A stretch of 64,000 nt of DNA from contig CP126192.1 in the NCBI GenBank assembly GCA_030272155.1, forward strand, positions 1,956,501 through 2,020,500. Reading direction: 5' to 3'. Origin of the DNA: Tetradesmus obliquus (taxonomy: Eukaryota; Chlorophyta; Chlorophyceae; Sphaeropleales; Scenedesmaceae). A program made the translations under genes and the position numbers. Position 1 is the stretch's first letter; each line of letters opens with the position of its first letter. Of the stretch, positions 12,130 through 23,500 are shown in pieces. The notes under the pieces were generated by a model. That model was not told the origin of the DNA. It ran no database searches and was given only the letters and a program-made list of their open reading frames with translations.

Positions 12130-13438
12130 TCGTTTTGTGCCTCGCAGGTAATCAGTGCGGCTGGTGCCGGGCTTGTTGCTGGTGATGTGGCACTGCTACA
12201 GCAGCTGGTTCGAAGTGCTGATGATACAAGGCATCCACTCAACAATTCAGCTCCACGGTGTGAAAGTATAACGACGTCAACCTCTGTGCATCGCTTGGCC
12301 GTGCTGAAAGTTATAACCGCCTTGCTTGCCAGGCTGGGGTTAGGGCTGTGTGACATGTGACATGTGTCACACCGGGGTGCAATGGTTTTGCTTGCGGTGT
12401 AAGGCTCTGAGCAACTAGAAGTGTTACCAGTGTTACAATCCTACAAACACAACTCTACTTGTACACTTACAGGCACATGCACACAGGAACGAGCCCAGAG
12501 GAGTGCCTGCTTGCATGCAAGGCCCTTGGGTTGAGAACCCGCAGCTGACAATACAAAGACATGTCATGAAACAAACGCACTGCAACTGCGTGCCAAGACT
12601 CTGGCCCGACTCATTGGGTGCTCATTGGGTTGCTGTATGCTGCATGCACCACCAGCGCTTGACCAAACATGTACTTTTTGTGCCCAACTAAATCAACTTC
12701 AAATCAAGAGGCTTGTGGAGGCCTTCACACCCCTACACCACACAAGCTGCTCTACACGCCATAAAACCCACACATGCATAGTTTGATGCGACTCGATGCT
12801 ATGGTAGCAGCAACATTTGCTGCCGGCATCTGCCAGATAATGCACCTGTTATGCACAACACCAACTGGCGAAGCCACGTGCACTTGGCTTCAAACATGCA
12901 GGCCTCAGTATGGCCTGCAATGCACCGCCTTTCAAACTGGCACGCAACAAAACACATGCTAATCAAACCACAGCTCTGCGGTGCCGTGATGCAGCCGCCT
13001 GTTGTAATCTACACATAAGCATCCCAAGCATTGGACAACCCCTGCAGCTGCATCAGTCAGCCCTCAGCATTTGCAGCACAGGCTCCCTTGAAATGCAACA
13101 TGTTGCATCTGTGTTGGGTACGCCTGCACGCCTGCCTACATCCTGCAATAGGATGGTGTTAATTAAATAATACACTTGAGCAGTCACGGACCATTGTGCT
13201 GACGGAGCAAGCCCCACAGCCTGCTGGCTGACTAGCTGATGCAACATATCACCACGCGCAACGTACGCGGAAAACGGCAAGCAATACGATTAAGCAGACC
13301 ACTGCAAGCACAACTGACCTCCTCAGATCATGCGAACCACAACGTGTGGCTCTAAGACGCCTAATCGGAAGTCCGAGAGTCTTATCAGAGCATTGCGGAA
13401 CCCCATTTGTGTGCCTTTGATTCAAAACCCCAGCTGGT
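12130..13438. other. Spacer between NOL8-like 5' end and KCS-1 3' end
   Basis: No supported gene. This should hold the NOL8-like promoter and the KCS-1 3' UTR. Base use is more even and the frames are short. Confidence 0.5.
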
Positions 13439-16400
13439 TTAGTGTGCCAGATCAGCCAGCTGGTCATCTGTCAGCTGAGACTCTGTGTATGCCTTCACCT
13501 CCACAGTCAGCTTGCGCGCAACAGGCTTAGCAGCAGCAGCCTCCTCCTGCCCCGGCTTAGCCGCATCACCGCCCAGGGTGCTGCTTGCGCCCATGGCCTC
13601 GATTGCTCGCGGCAGGTCGGCCTCTGTCAGCGGCTTGGCGGCCAGGTGCATCCAGGCCTTGTGCACGCAGCGGTTGTCGTGCAGCGCACGCCACACGTTG
13701 ACGCCCGCCTTCATGCCGCCACCCATGCCCACCTGCAGCGGGAAGGGATGGAGCGCGCAAACAGTACAGTGACAAGCATTTGCTGAGCAATGCTGCATGC
13801 TGACAGCCTGGTAGTTGCACATATCAAGCACAATGCATCAGTTGAGTGCTGTGACGCAGTGCCGCTGCCCCCCATGCCCACCTGCCGATGGGGCTGCAGC
13901 ACGCACACCCCAGACCAGTGACAAGCTGTGCTCCATGTGAGGGCTGCATGAAGACGCTCGCAGAATGCAGATGCACATACTACCAAGCCATGCCGCAGGA
14001 TGACGCTGGGCGGCTGTGTGGGCAGGCGGATGCAGTTATTGTGTGCTGAGTTGCGCTTGACGCAGGCCACAGCTGCTACAGCAGCATGCATGGCCCTCAC
14101 GCGGCTGGTCTCACCTGCAAGATGCGCTGGCCCTTGGTGACCTTGTCGCAGCTCTCCATGTATGCCATCACATACCTGGGCAGCAGCAGCAGCAGCAGCA
14201 GCAGCAGAGCAGCAGCATGGCGTCAACAGGGCTGCGGCATTGAGGCCTGTGTGTCCAGCAGTAACAACAGTACATCAGCTGCTGCATACTGTGATAACTG
14301 TAGTGCCAAGCAGATTGGGTGCGAAGGCGTCACAGCCGCCGCAAGCACAACTACAAACACTTGCTTGTCGCTGTGCACCTAAATGCAAAGTCAGCTGCTG
14401 TGCCTCTGTGCAGGCAACAGTGTGTGCAACTGTTTCAATGTTTGGCAAATGAGTGTACTGCAGCCTGGTGCTTGTCATCAGAGAAGACAATATGCTTGGT
14501 ACAGCCCCTCTCACCAGGTGGTGCTGCAGCTGGTGTTGCCGTAGTCGCGCAGCGCGGCGAAGCTGGGCAGCATCTTTGCGGCTGGCAGCGCCATGCCTGC
14601 CTGGATGCCCTTGAGCACCGCGTAGCCGCCTGCACACATCAAAGCATCCAACCACAGCATATGAGCTACGATTACACCAGCAAACAGGCTCAGCGGTCGA
14701 CAGTGCTGTGCGCGTCACAAAGGATGACGATTCAAAGCAAGCAAATGCCAGTGCAATGCCTGCAGCCGCCAGATAGCTATGGCAAGTGTCGATGGTAAGT
14801 TCCCATGGTGCAGCAGCAGGCCTGACAACATATAGCAGCCAGAAAAGGCAGCTGGCATGCAGGACGGCTTGCACTGCACTGCACCACACCGTACTACTCT
14901 GCACCGCACCGCACCTGCGTGGATGGCGAAGTGGTCGGCGCACTTGGTGTAGTCGGGCATGTACTCCGGCCACTCCTTGCCGAAGTGCTTGCCCACCACA
15001 TTGACGGCAGCCTCCGCATACTGGCCCCAGGTCATGATCTGCACAGGGGTAGCACGGGGATGCAGAGGGGGGCAAGGTCATAAGCTGGTGTTGGATGCAT
15101 GCAGTACAACAATGCATATGCCCTGCCTGATAAGGCTTGCGCAGCCTGTCAGAGGACGCAGCACTACCGCCACACCAACCACAGGGTACCTCACGGTGCT
15201 TATGCAAGTGTAACAGAGTGTCAGACCCAACAGCTCTCAGTGTTGCTGCAGCCTCCTGCTGTATGCCGCCTCTCACCCGTGGTGTGATCTGGCGCAGGCA
15301 GCGCTGCAGCGCGTCTGCCGCGCAGCTGACCACGTTCTTGCCCAGGTACACGCCGTTCACGCCGTCAGGGTCGGGACCCCAGCTCATGCAGCTGCATATG
15401 TGTGACACATGTGTATATGGCGGGCAGCAGCGGCAGCAACGCCGGCAATGGGGAAGGTGGTTGAGTGGGAGTCGAGTCGGCAGAGCTGCAGCGGGGCAAC
15501 TTGGGAACTGCAGGTGCATCAGCAGCGCAACTGGTCACCCCTGCTCCAAACAGCCGCTCAGCCAATGCCTGCAGGGCTGACCAGTGGCTGTGCTGGCTTG
15601 CTGGTGTGGCGCTAGATGTTGGGCTGCCCATGCCCCTCAGTGCAATGGCCATGTGTACATGTGTCTGATCCAAGGTTTTTAACATATTACAAGTGCCAGG
15701 CCCTCACCCGTAGCTGTCGTCGTCCTGGCCGGTGTGCACGCGCACGTTGTACTGCAGCTGGTACTTGGCGATACGGCTGTACTGCCTCTTGTTGGTCAGC
15801 ATGATGGCAGCACCCCCCATGCGGAAGATGCAGTTTGCCACCATGTACTGCTTGCGGGAGCCCGGGTAGAAGGCGTAGGTGGTGATCTCAGCCGGCACGA
15901 ACAGCGCGATGGCGTTGGGGCGCGCCTGCAGCAGGTCCCTGATCAGGCCGATGGCCATCACGCCTGCAGCAGCAAGCAAGCCAGCAAGCACACTTGATCA
16001 CACACTGTACATGCTCTGCTGTGACGGCATCTGAGTACTGCACTGGCATGGGCCTGGCTATGGATCACTGTGCAGCCAGCAGCAACACATCCGTACTTTC
16101 TGTTGCATGCATGTCAAAAAAGCACGCTGATGGCTCCATGCCCCCCGCGCACCGTTGCCGCAGCCCATGCCTCCCAGGTGGTAGCTCTGGATGTCGCTGC
16201 GGAACTTGAAGTGGTTGATCAGCATGGAGGCCAGGCTGGGCGTGGGGCAGAAGATGCTGCAGTTGGTCACAAGGATGTCAACCTGCTCAGGGCGGATGCC
16301 TGGGGAGAGGGCAGGGGGCAGCAGCAGCACGAAATATTATAATACACACCAATGTGCTTGGCAGGCACCAGGTGAGACGGCAGCGCAATGGACACGCCGT

Positions 16401-17574
16401 CTTTATATTATAGTATACTGTAATAATGGCCTCAACAGGTGCATGCAGTAGCAGCAAACAAGAGTGTGAATGGCCAGGAAAGCGCTGCACAGGAACAAGC
16501 TCCTTGAACACAGCCTATTTCAGCCTCAACAGTCAATTGCGGCTACTCAAATGCAGTACAATGCATGCTAATGCATCACGCCTGCGCCCTCACCTGTCTT
16601 TGCCAACAGGTCCTCCACTGCCCCTGTCATGACCGCCTTGGCCTCCTTGCCCGCTGTGGCCATGTCGTTCACGGGCTCCTTGGCATGGATGGGGTTGATG
16701 GCCTTGGGCAGGTACGTGCCTGCCAGGCGGGTACAACAGCGGCAGCAGCAGCAGCAGCACAAATGCAGTCAGCATCATGCGCTATATGTGTTGTGGCGGG
16801 TAGTCAGGTGACTTGTCTCAGCCAAGCCAACAACCACTGCTGGGAGGCCTGCCCAACTGCCAAACTAGAGTAGCAGTTTCTGTTGCCTTGACAGCAGAGA
16901 CAAAGCCTGGCTAATATGCTGGAGTGTCCAAGCATCGAGTTGGTGCTGTTTGAGTGGCTGGCCAGGCGGGGCTTGGCAGTCATGGCAGTGTAATGCTCCT
17001 GAGCAGCGGTACACTGCCTGAAGCTTCTGGTGGACCAGTGATCATGAGCGCAATAGGTCCCGCGTGCTGGTTGCCAGTGTGCGCGCACCTTTCTGGGACA
17101 GCCCGCTGCGCTCAATCACCTTGACCATGAAGGCCTTCATATCCTCGCTGTACATCTGCGGGCAGGGAGGAGCGGGGCAGCGCATTCGGCGGGCAGCAGC
17201 ATTGGCAATTGCAGAATCAGCCAGCGCAGCTGGTGTTGACATGAGGCTGTCACAGATCCTGTGTTGCATTCAGTTAGAAGCTGAGGCTGATGTGTATGTG
17301 AGTGTAGCCAGCAGGAAGCTGCTGCTTGGTGGGCTTCCTGCAACATTCACACTGCTGCTCACTATGTGACGCATTCATGCCAGTGCACAGTTGGTGAACT
17401 TGCAAGGGTATACATACGTATGACACCTGGCAGCAGCACACTTACGCTCCATTCCTTGCCCCTCTCTTCTGCGAGCTCTCTGTCCACCAGCAGCTCCTCA
17501 GGCGGCTTGTACACGGAGAAATCGACCAGGTACACCGGCGAAGGATGCGTGCTGTTGGTCGCTAGGCTAGCCAT
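13439..17574 (-). CDS. KCS: 3-ketoacyl-CoA synthase (FAE1 type), KCS-1
   Basis: Ten exons: 17574-17446, 17155-17089, 16719-16594, 16299-16153, 15963-15708, 15391-15277, 15038-14915, 14629-14515, 14175-14115 and 13732-13439. Total 477 aa. It is the condensing enzyme of the ER very-long-chain fatty acid elongase (malonyl-CoA plus acyl-CoA to 3-ketoacyl-CoA). The FAE1 start [13 protein letters not shown] is at residues 13-25. The catalytic Cys is in GGMGCGNG (about 150), the His in DHFAIHAG (about 315) and the Asn in DYGNTS (about 345). So the C-H-N triad is present. The conserved end [14 protein letters not shown] is also intact. The usual two N-terminal membrane helices are absent: an in-frame TAA lies 18 nt upstream of ATG 17574. 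Either a further 5' exon exists or the protein is not anchored that way. The Ala/Lys-rich tail is unusual. Confidence 0.88.
13708..13890 (-). repeat. Duplicated acceptor/exon start of the last KCS-1 exon
   Basis: The exon start at about 13708-13736 (plus-strand CCCATGCCCACCTGC) recurs at about 13862-13888 in the preceding intron, offset 149 nt. The copy is short and diverged. Confidence 0.45.
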
Positions 17575-18412
17575 GGCTGTAGCTATTGCTTATGGTGCAT
17601 GTACAACTGTGGCTTGCAGAACGTACGTGTGAGTATCTAGATCCCACTTTGACTGCGCTTAGTGCCTGACGTACGCATGCACGGGCCCCATTGAGTTTCT
17701 AATTGGTTCAAGTTCGACTGCCGCGCATCCTTGGTTAACCAGTGCTGGTTGGTCATGGGAAAGACGTTCACAGAGGGTTGAAGGAATGGGAGGTTGACAG
17801 CTTCCGACGGCAGTACAAGAACAAGGTGACCCAAGTAGCGCACCGGAAGCAGTTACCCGCTGCGGCATGAAGGGACCTACGGTGTGTGTCTGCCGCTGCT
17901 GTTGCAACCATGCAGACGTGTCTCCGTAACGTCTATGCTTTTTTATTCGATCCCTTGGCATATTTTGTGTTGTTGACCTGACGATCAATGTAACAAGCTT
18001 TAGCAACGCTCTCAGGAACTCTCCCCTGGCTGCTGTACGCAGCGATAGTCCTTAACAACTATAGTCGTAACAATGAATGTAGATTATGCCGCAGTCTTCC
18101 TTTCAACACGTTGCTGGCGTCCTTGGACAAATCCAAGAGGGCCTGGGCGCCATGATGATGCCCGGGCCCGCTCACTGAGATTGCATTCTCCACCGAGGCA
18201 GGCTTGACGCGAGCCGAGACCTTGGATGTGGCTCGCATATCAGCCCACTGCTCTTTCTGTACACTCAAGGCTGCTGCCAGTGCTTTGTGTGGCGTGTCGG
18301 TTGCAACTGCCTCTGCTGTGCTGTAGCATCAGGCATGCTGCTTCATGCCAATGCCAGCCCTTGACAGAAGAACTTAGAACTACTTGAATACAGTACCGAA
18401 GCTGCCTTTGTC
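17575..18412. promoter_or_regulatory. Head-to-head intergenic region of KCS-1 and the ABCG gene
   Basis: These 838 nt separate the start codons of KCS-1 (-) and the ABC transporter (+), so they should contain both promoters. A possible small exon on the minus strand (18059-18304) lies inside. I see no TATA element or operator that I could defend. Confidence 0.5.
18059..18304 (-). CDS. Possible small unrecognised exon
   Basis: An open minus-strand stretch follows possible acceptors near 18310 (CAGCAG) and ends at TAG 18061-18059. Its amino-acid composition is unlike the repeat-derived frames around it: balanced, charged and helical (e.g. KEQWADMRATSKVSARV, ALLDLSKDASNVLKGRL). No ATG lies in a good position, so it would be the last exon of a small gene or a chance frame. 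I could not find a phase-compatible first exon. No family is recognised. Confidence 0.25.
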   Translation of the reverse strand, partial: ATDTPHKALAAALSVQKEQWADMRATSKVSARVKPASVENAISVSGPGHHHGAQALLDLSKDASNVLKGRLRHNLHSLLRL

Positions 18413-20028
18413 ATGGCTCAAACTGATCCACTTCAGCACTCGGTCATTCCTGCCTTGTGGATCCCTGTTGCAGTGTTTACCCATGTATTTGCAGCACTGT
18501 GGCTCCTGCGGGCGTTCCAGCTTATGCAGCCAGCAGAGTGGGCCAAGATAAAAAAGTTACTACGATTTCGGCGCCAGAAACGGGAAAGCAACACAGCACT
18601 AAGCAGTGATGCCAGCACATGGCCAGCAACAGGGCCAGGAGTGGCTACGAGTGCAGATATCAGCAGCAGCTGTGGCAGCAGTCTGCAGGAATGGGGCGCC
18701 ACCAGTAGCAGCACGGACAGCAACAGCAGCCAGTACCCACCTGTCACCTATCCGTCAAGCAGCAGCAGCACCGCAGGCAGTGAAGTAGGCAGCACAGATG
18801 GTGATGCACATGCAGTGGCAGTACTGCCTGCAGGCGATGTACATGCTGCAGGAGCAGCAAAGGCAACAGTCCCACATGCTGGCAAGCAGCTGCATCCTGT
18901 TCACCAACACAGCTGCCAGCACCACAAGCAGCAGCAGCAGCAGCCTGGGCTCCGGCTGACGTGGCGCAGCATAGGCTGCGTGTACAAGATTGCAGCTGGG
19001 TCCAAGCCGGTGCTGCATGACGTGTGGGGCGAGGCGGCAGCAGGAGAGATGCAGGTGCGTGGCAGAGCATGAAAAACACGCAGCTGGCTCGCTGCTGCAG
19101 CACTCTGTTGGCCCAGCCACTAGCTGTTGAGTGTGCTGTGTCTGGGGCAGCCAGTGCATGATCATATTACATGACGGCTGTTGCAAGGGGGGGGGGGGGG
19201 GGGTCGTAGCAGTATAAGTGTTAGCGGCTGACATGGGACGTGATCAGAAAGCAGTGCCACTGACATATGCTGTTTGGTGTCAACGCGGATCGGTGTGAGG
19301 ATTGTATTAAATGCAAGGCCGGGTCGACAGATTGTGGCAGCCTGCCAATCTCACGCTAACCGGCATCTAATCGAACCTGCTTATGATCATGACTTTAACA
19401 TAAACTTCACTCTCTTGCAGGCGCTGCTGGGCCCCTCTGGCGCCGGCAAGTCGTCGCTGCTGGACATCCTGGCGCAGCGCAAGGCCACCGGGGCTGTGGC
19501 TGGCAGCCTGCTGCTGGGTGGGCAGCCCGTGACGCGCAGCACCTACAGCCGGCGCATCGCCTACGTGCCGCAGGTGCGGCAAGCCTGAGCACAATGGCTT
19601 TGGGGCTGCTGCTGCATGCAACATGCCGCCGGTCAAAGAGCTGCTGCATGACTGGAACAATCAGCGTGCTGGCAGTACGCATCAAGCGGTTGCATCCGCA
19701 TGGCTGCATATAATCTGCACCTGCCCCACTGCGCACAGCACCTCTGCCTCAACACATCCTGGAGCCTCTGCAGCATGCTGCCCAGCTGCCTGTGCATGCC
19801 CGCGATCAATCGCAAGCTCAGCAGGCTGCGGCTGCGTTACAGTTGTCACGGCATTTGAACGCTTCGCTGCCATGTCATTTGGCTGCAGGATGACAACTTC
19901 AGCCCCATCATGACCAGCCTGGAGGTGCTGGCCTTCCACGCAGCAATGCAGCTGCCGGGCTGCAGCAGCAAGCAGGCCGAGGCGTACAAGCTGCAGGGCG
20001 TTGCAGTGTGCGCAGGCACTTCAGAGGC

Positions 20029-20123
<95 letters not shown>

Positions 20124-20536
20124 CAGCATCAATGCGGCACAGCAGAGTTGGGGAGCTGGCAGTGCAGGAGGTGCTGAACACTGTGGGGCTGTCCAAGCAT
20201 GCCTCCACGCTGGTGAGAGAGGTCTGCGCACATGCAAGGAGTTTGTCCTGGCGCACAGATGCAGTCCAGCATGCTGGGGACAAGCCTTGTTAGCGGTTGC
20301 TCTGCAGGCTTGAGGTGCAACCAAATTTAACTGTCAAGGCATAGAATGAGCACAGCACGGCAAACACATTGAATCCATGCAGTAAGCATTCCGACGCGCC
20401 GTGCACTGCCGCAGGTTGGTGGGCGCCTGCCGGGCGGCCTGCTGCTGCGCGGCCTGTCCAGCGGCGAGCGCAGGAGGCTGAGCATTGCAGTCGGCGTGCT
20501 GGCCAGCCCCAACATACTGTTCCTGGGTGAGCCAGC

Positions 20537-20575
<39 letters not shown>

Positions 20576-23500
20576 TTGTGCATGGTCGCATTACTAAGGG
20601 TGGATTAGCGCTGTATCCCTGCTAGATTGACGAGGCCTGGACTGACATGATCCGCATGCTCGAGTTTTGAATGTTGTAGGGCCGCACTACCTTGGGGCCG
20701 TGTGTGCAGCTGGCTGATGCTCTGCTGCGTGCAACTCCCCAGCCGGCAGCAGCTCTGTTGCACCAGCTTGGCAACAAAGCACAGCACCAAGCATTGCCTT
20801 TGCTCGCTGCGTGTCCCATGTCCTCTCACCCTTACACATGTTGCTGCAGATGAGCCCACCAGCGGGCTGGATAGCTTTGCTGCGCTGAGTGTGATGAGCC
20901 ACCTGCAGGGCCTGGCACACGCCTCGCGCAAGGCGGTGGTGGCAGCCATCCACCAGCCACGCAGCGCGATTTGGAGCCTTTTTGACAAGGTGCGCGGGCG
21001 CGGCTGCTCGCAACGCTTCATGATGTGCTGGCTTGGGCTGTTTCTCTGCATGCTATGCCTGGATTGCACTGCTTGCGGCTAGAAGCTGTGCTGTCATCGC
21101 ATGTCAAGCTGCTGGACTTGCACTGTGCAGCTACTGCCTGTGCTGAGTCGGCACAGTCAGCTGTGGTCCTGCCCAATGCACCATCACACCTGTGACAGTC
21201 CAGGAACTCCCCTGCACAGCCGACAGACCAACATTACTCACTTGCCACGCGCTTGCATCGACATACAGGTGACGCTGCTGGCGTCTGGGCTGCTGATCTA
21301 CCACGGCCCCACGTCCGGCATGGTGCCCTGGCTGTCAGGGCAGCTGGGCTACAGCTACGAGCCTGCTGTGCACGGCCTGGCCAGCGACTGGGCGCTGGAC
21401 CTGGTGGTGGTGGAGTTTGCCAAGCCAGGGGTGAGGCTCTTCACTGAATAAATGCATCCACAAGTGTGCAGAAGGCTGTGTAGTAGTCTGGGGATGAAAC
21501 TCGATAAAATATTTAGTGGATTCTGCAAGCCCTCACCTTGTGGTGGTGGAGGTTGCCAAGCCAGCGGTGAGTGGTTTGCAAAGCTGGAGGGCAGGCTTGA
21601 TGTTTTGGGCTGTTGTTTTGTTGATAGCAATGGTGACGTGAATGCTGTGTAGCCCGTGAGGGCTGACTTGGTGGTGGAGCTTGCCGAGCCAGGGGTGGGC
21701 CGTTTGCAAAAGTGACCGTGACGCTCTGGTGCGGCATAGATGCATGATGCAAGTGCGTGTCACCAGATCAGTCAGTGCTGTGCTTGCCAGCTGGAATGGG
21801 GGGGGAGAGTTAGCTGTGATGTTCAGGCTGGGACAGCACGCCCACCACTACTGGCAGCGCAGCCAATGGTCAGGCAGCCATGCCACAGCACCGGCATCAG
21901 TATCAGCCCAGTGTTCAGAGGGCGGCACAGCACCCTCAATGATCAGCTAGTGGCAACTGGCTGCGCGTTGTGCAACATGTGATGTGTTTAGGCAGAGCAG
22001 CATGCGCAACCGTGCCTTGGTGCTCAACATCAGCGTCGATTGTGTTGCTGCGCTGCCTGTGCTGCGCAGGCTTTCCACGCGCGCACTATGACCGCGTTAG
22101 CAGAGCTGCAGGCAGCTGCCAACACATTCAAGCTGCAGTACGTCTGTGACCAGCTGTATAATGATGAGCGGCAGCAGCAGCAACAGCGGCAGCAAGAAGC
22201 CGGTGCCTATGGTGCATCTGCTGTGACTGGTGTCCTGTGCCGAGCTCTACACAGCCATGCAGCACAGCAGCAGCAGCAACAGCTGGCAGAGCTTCCGGAA
22301 CAGCAGCAACAGCAACACGTGGGCCATGCTGCAGCAGATGAAGGCAGCAGCAGCAGCAGCAGCAGCAGTAGCGCAGCATATTGCACCAGCTGGCTGCAGC
22401 AGTACCGGGCGCTGACGTGGCGCGAGTGTGTCAAAGTAACACGTAACCCCGCTGATGTGGCGGGGCGGCTGCTGACCTTCACATGGGTGGCGCTGCTGGT
22501 GGGGCTCATCTACTACGACCTGCCTACTGATGCGGGCAGCATTCGGCAGCGGCTCAACCTGCTGTTTGCCACGCTGTGCTTCTTTGTGCTGATGCCCTTC
22601 GTCAACATGAGCCTGTGAGTGTGTAGGGCGGTGTGGGGTTGGTGTATTATGACAGTTTTAGGTGTGTTTGCGTGGGTGTTTGTTGGTTGCTAGTGGGGCA
22701 GCCTGTGGCAGCTGCCTGCTGGATGGCAACCTGCTGCTGCCTTGTTTGCTGTCAGTGGCTGTTGGGCTTCAGCATGGCAAAGCTGCGTAATTTGTTGCAA
22801 AGCCTCCCAAAGTATCATGGGCTAGAGGCATGCCATTTGTGCACATGATGCATGCAGCGGCTCAAGCAGCACAAGTGATGCAGGCCCGCGTCACCGTGTG
22901 GGTGTCTGCGGCTCAAACATAACCACCATGCTGTCTGCTGCTGCTCATCATGGTGTCCATGGTGCTTGCTGCTGCAGCTACACTGAGGACAAGGGCTCAT
23001 ACCTAGCTGACAGGGCAGCTGGCTTGTACGCGCCAAGCGCATACTATGCAGCAAAGGTGCGGAAGGGAGCTGGGATACAGCCGCATGCCCGCATGTGCCA
23101 ATTCGGCTGCAGGTGCTGCAGCCGCTTGCAGCAAAGCCAGTGCACACAGCAAGCCAGGGCCTAGCTCATGCTTTGTCTTGCTCATGGTAGGCATAAACAA
23201 GCTGTCTCAATGCAAACTGGCATGCTAAGGGAGCTGCAACCACCGCCGCCTACGCCGCTGCTGCTGCTGCTGCTGCCGCGCAGGTCACCGCCACAGTGCC
23301 CTTCAGTGCGCTGACCGCGCTGTGTGCTGGCCTGGTGCAGTACGGCATGACTGGCATGCGACCGGGCGCTGGCCACATCTTTGGCCACTGCAGCATTGGC
23401 GTGCTCACTTTCCTCATCGCGGTGCAGGTGCGGCAGCAGCTGCCAGTAGGATGCTTGATGTTTGCAGAAAAAGCGAACTCGTGCCTTTTCGCTAATAAGC

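Noticed and set aside
17640-18006. Minus-strand frames next to the KCS-1 start
   Set aside because: No domain and no helix pattern that could supply the missing membrane anchor.
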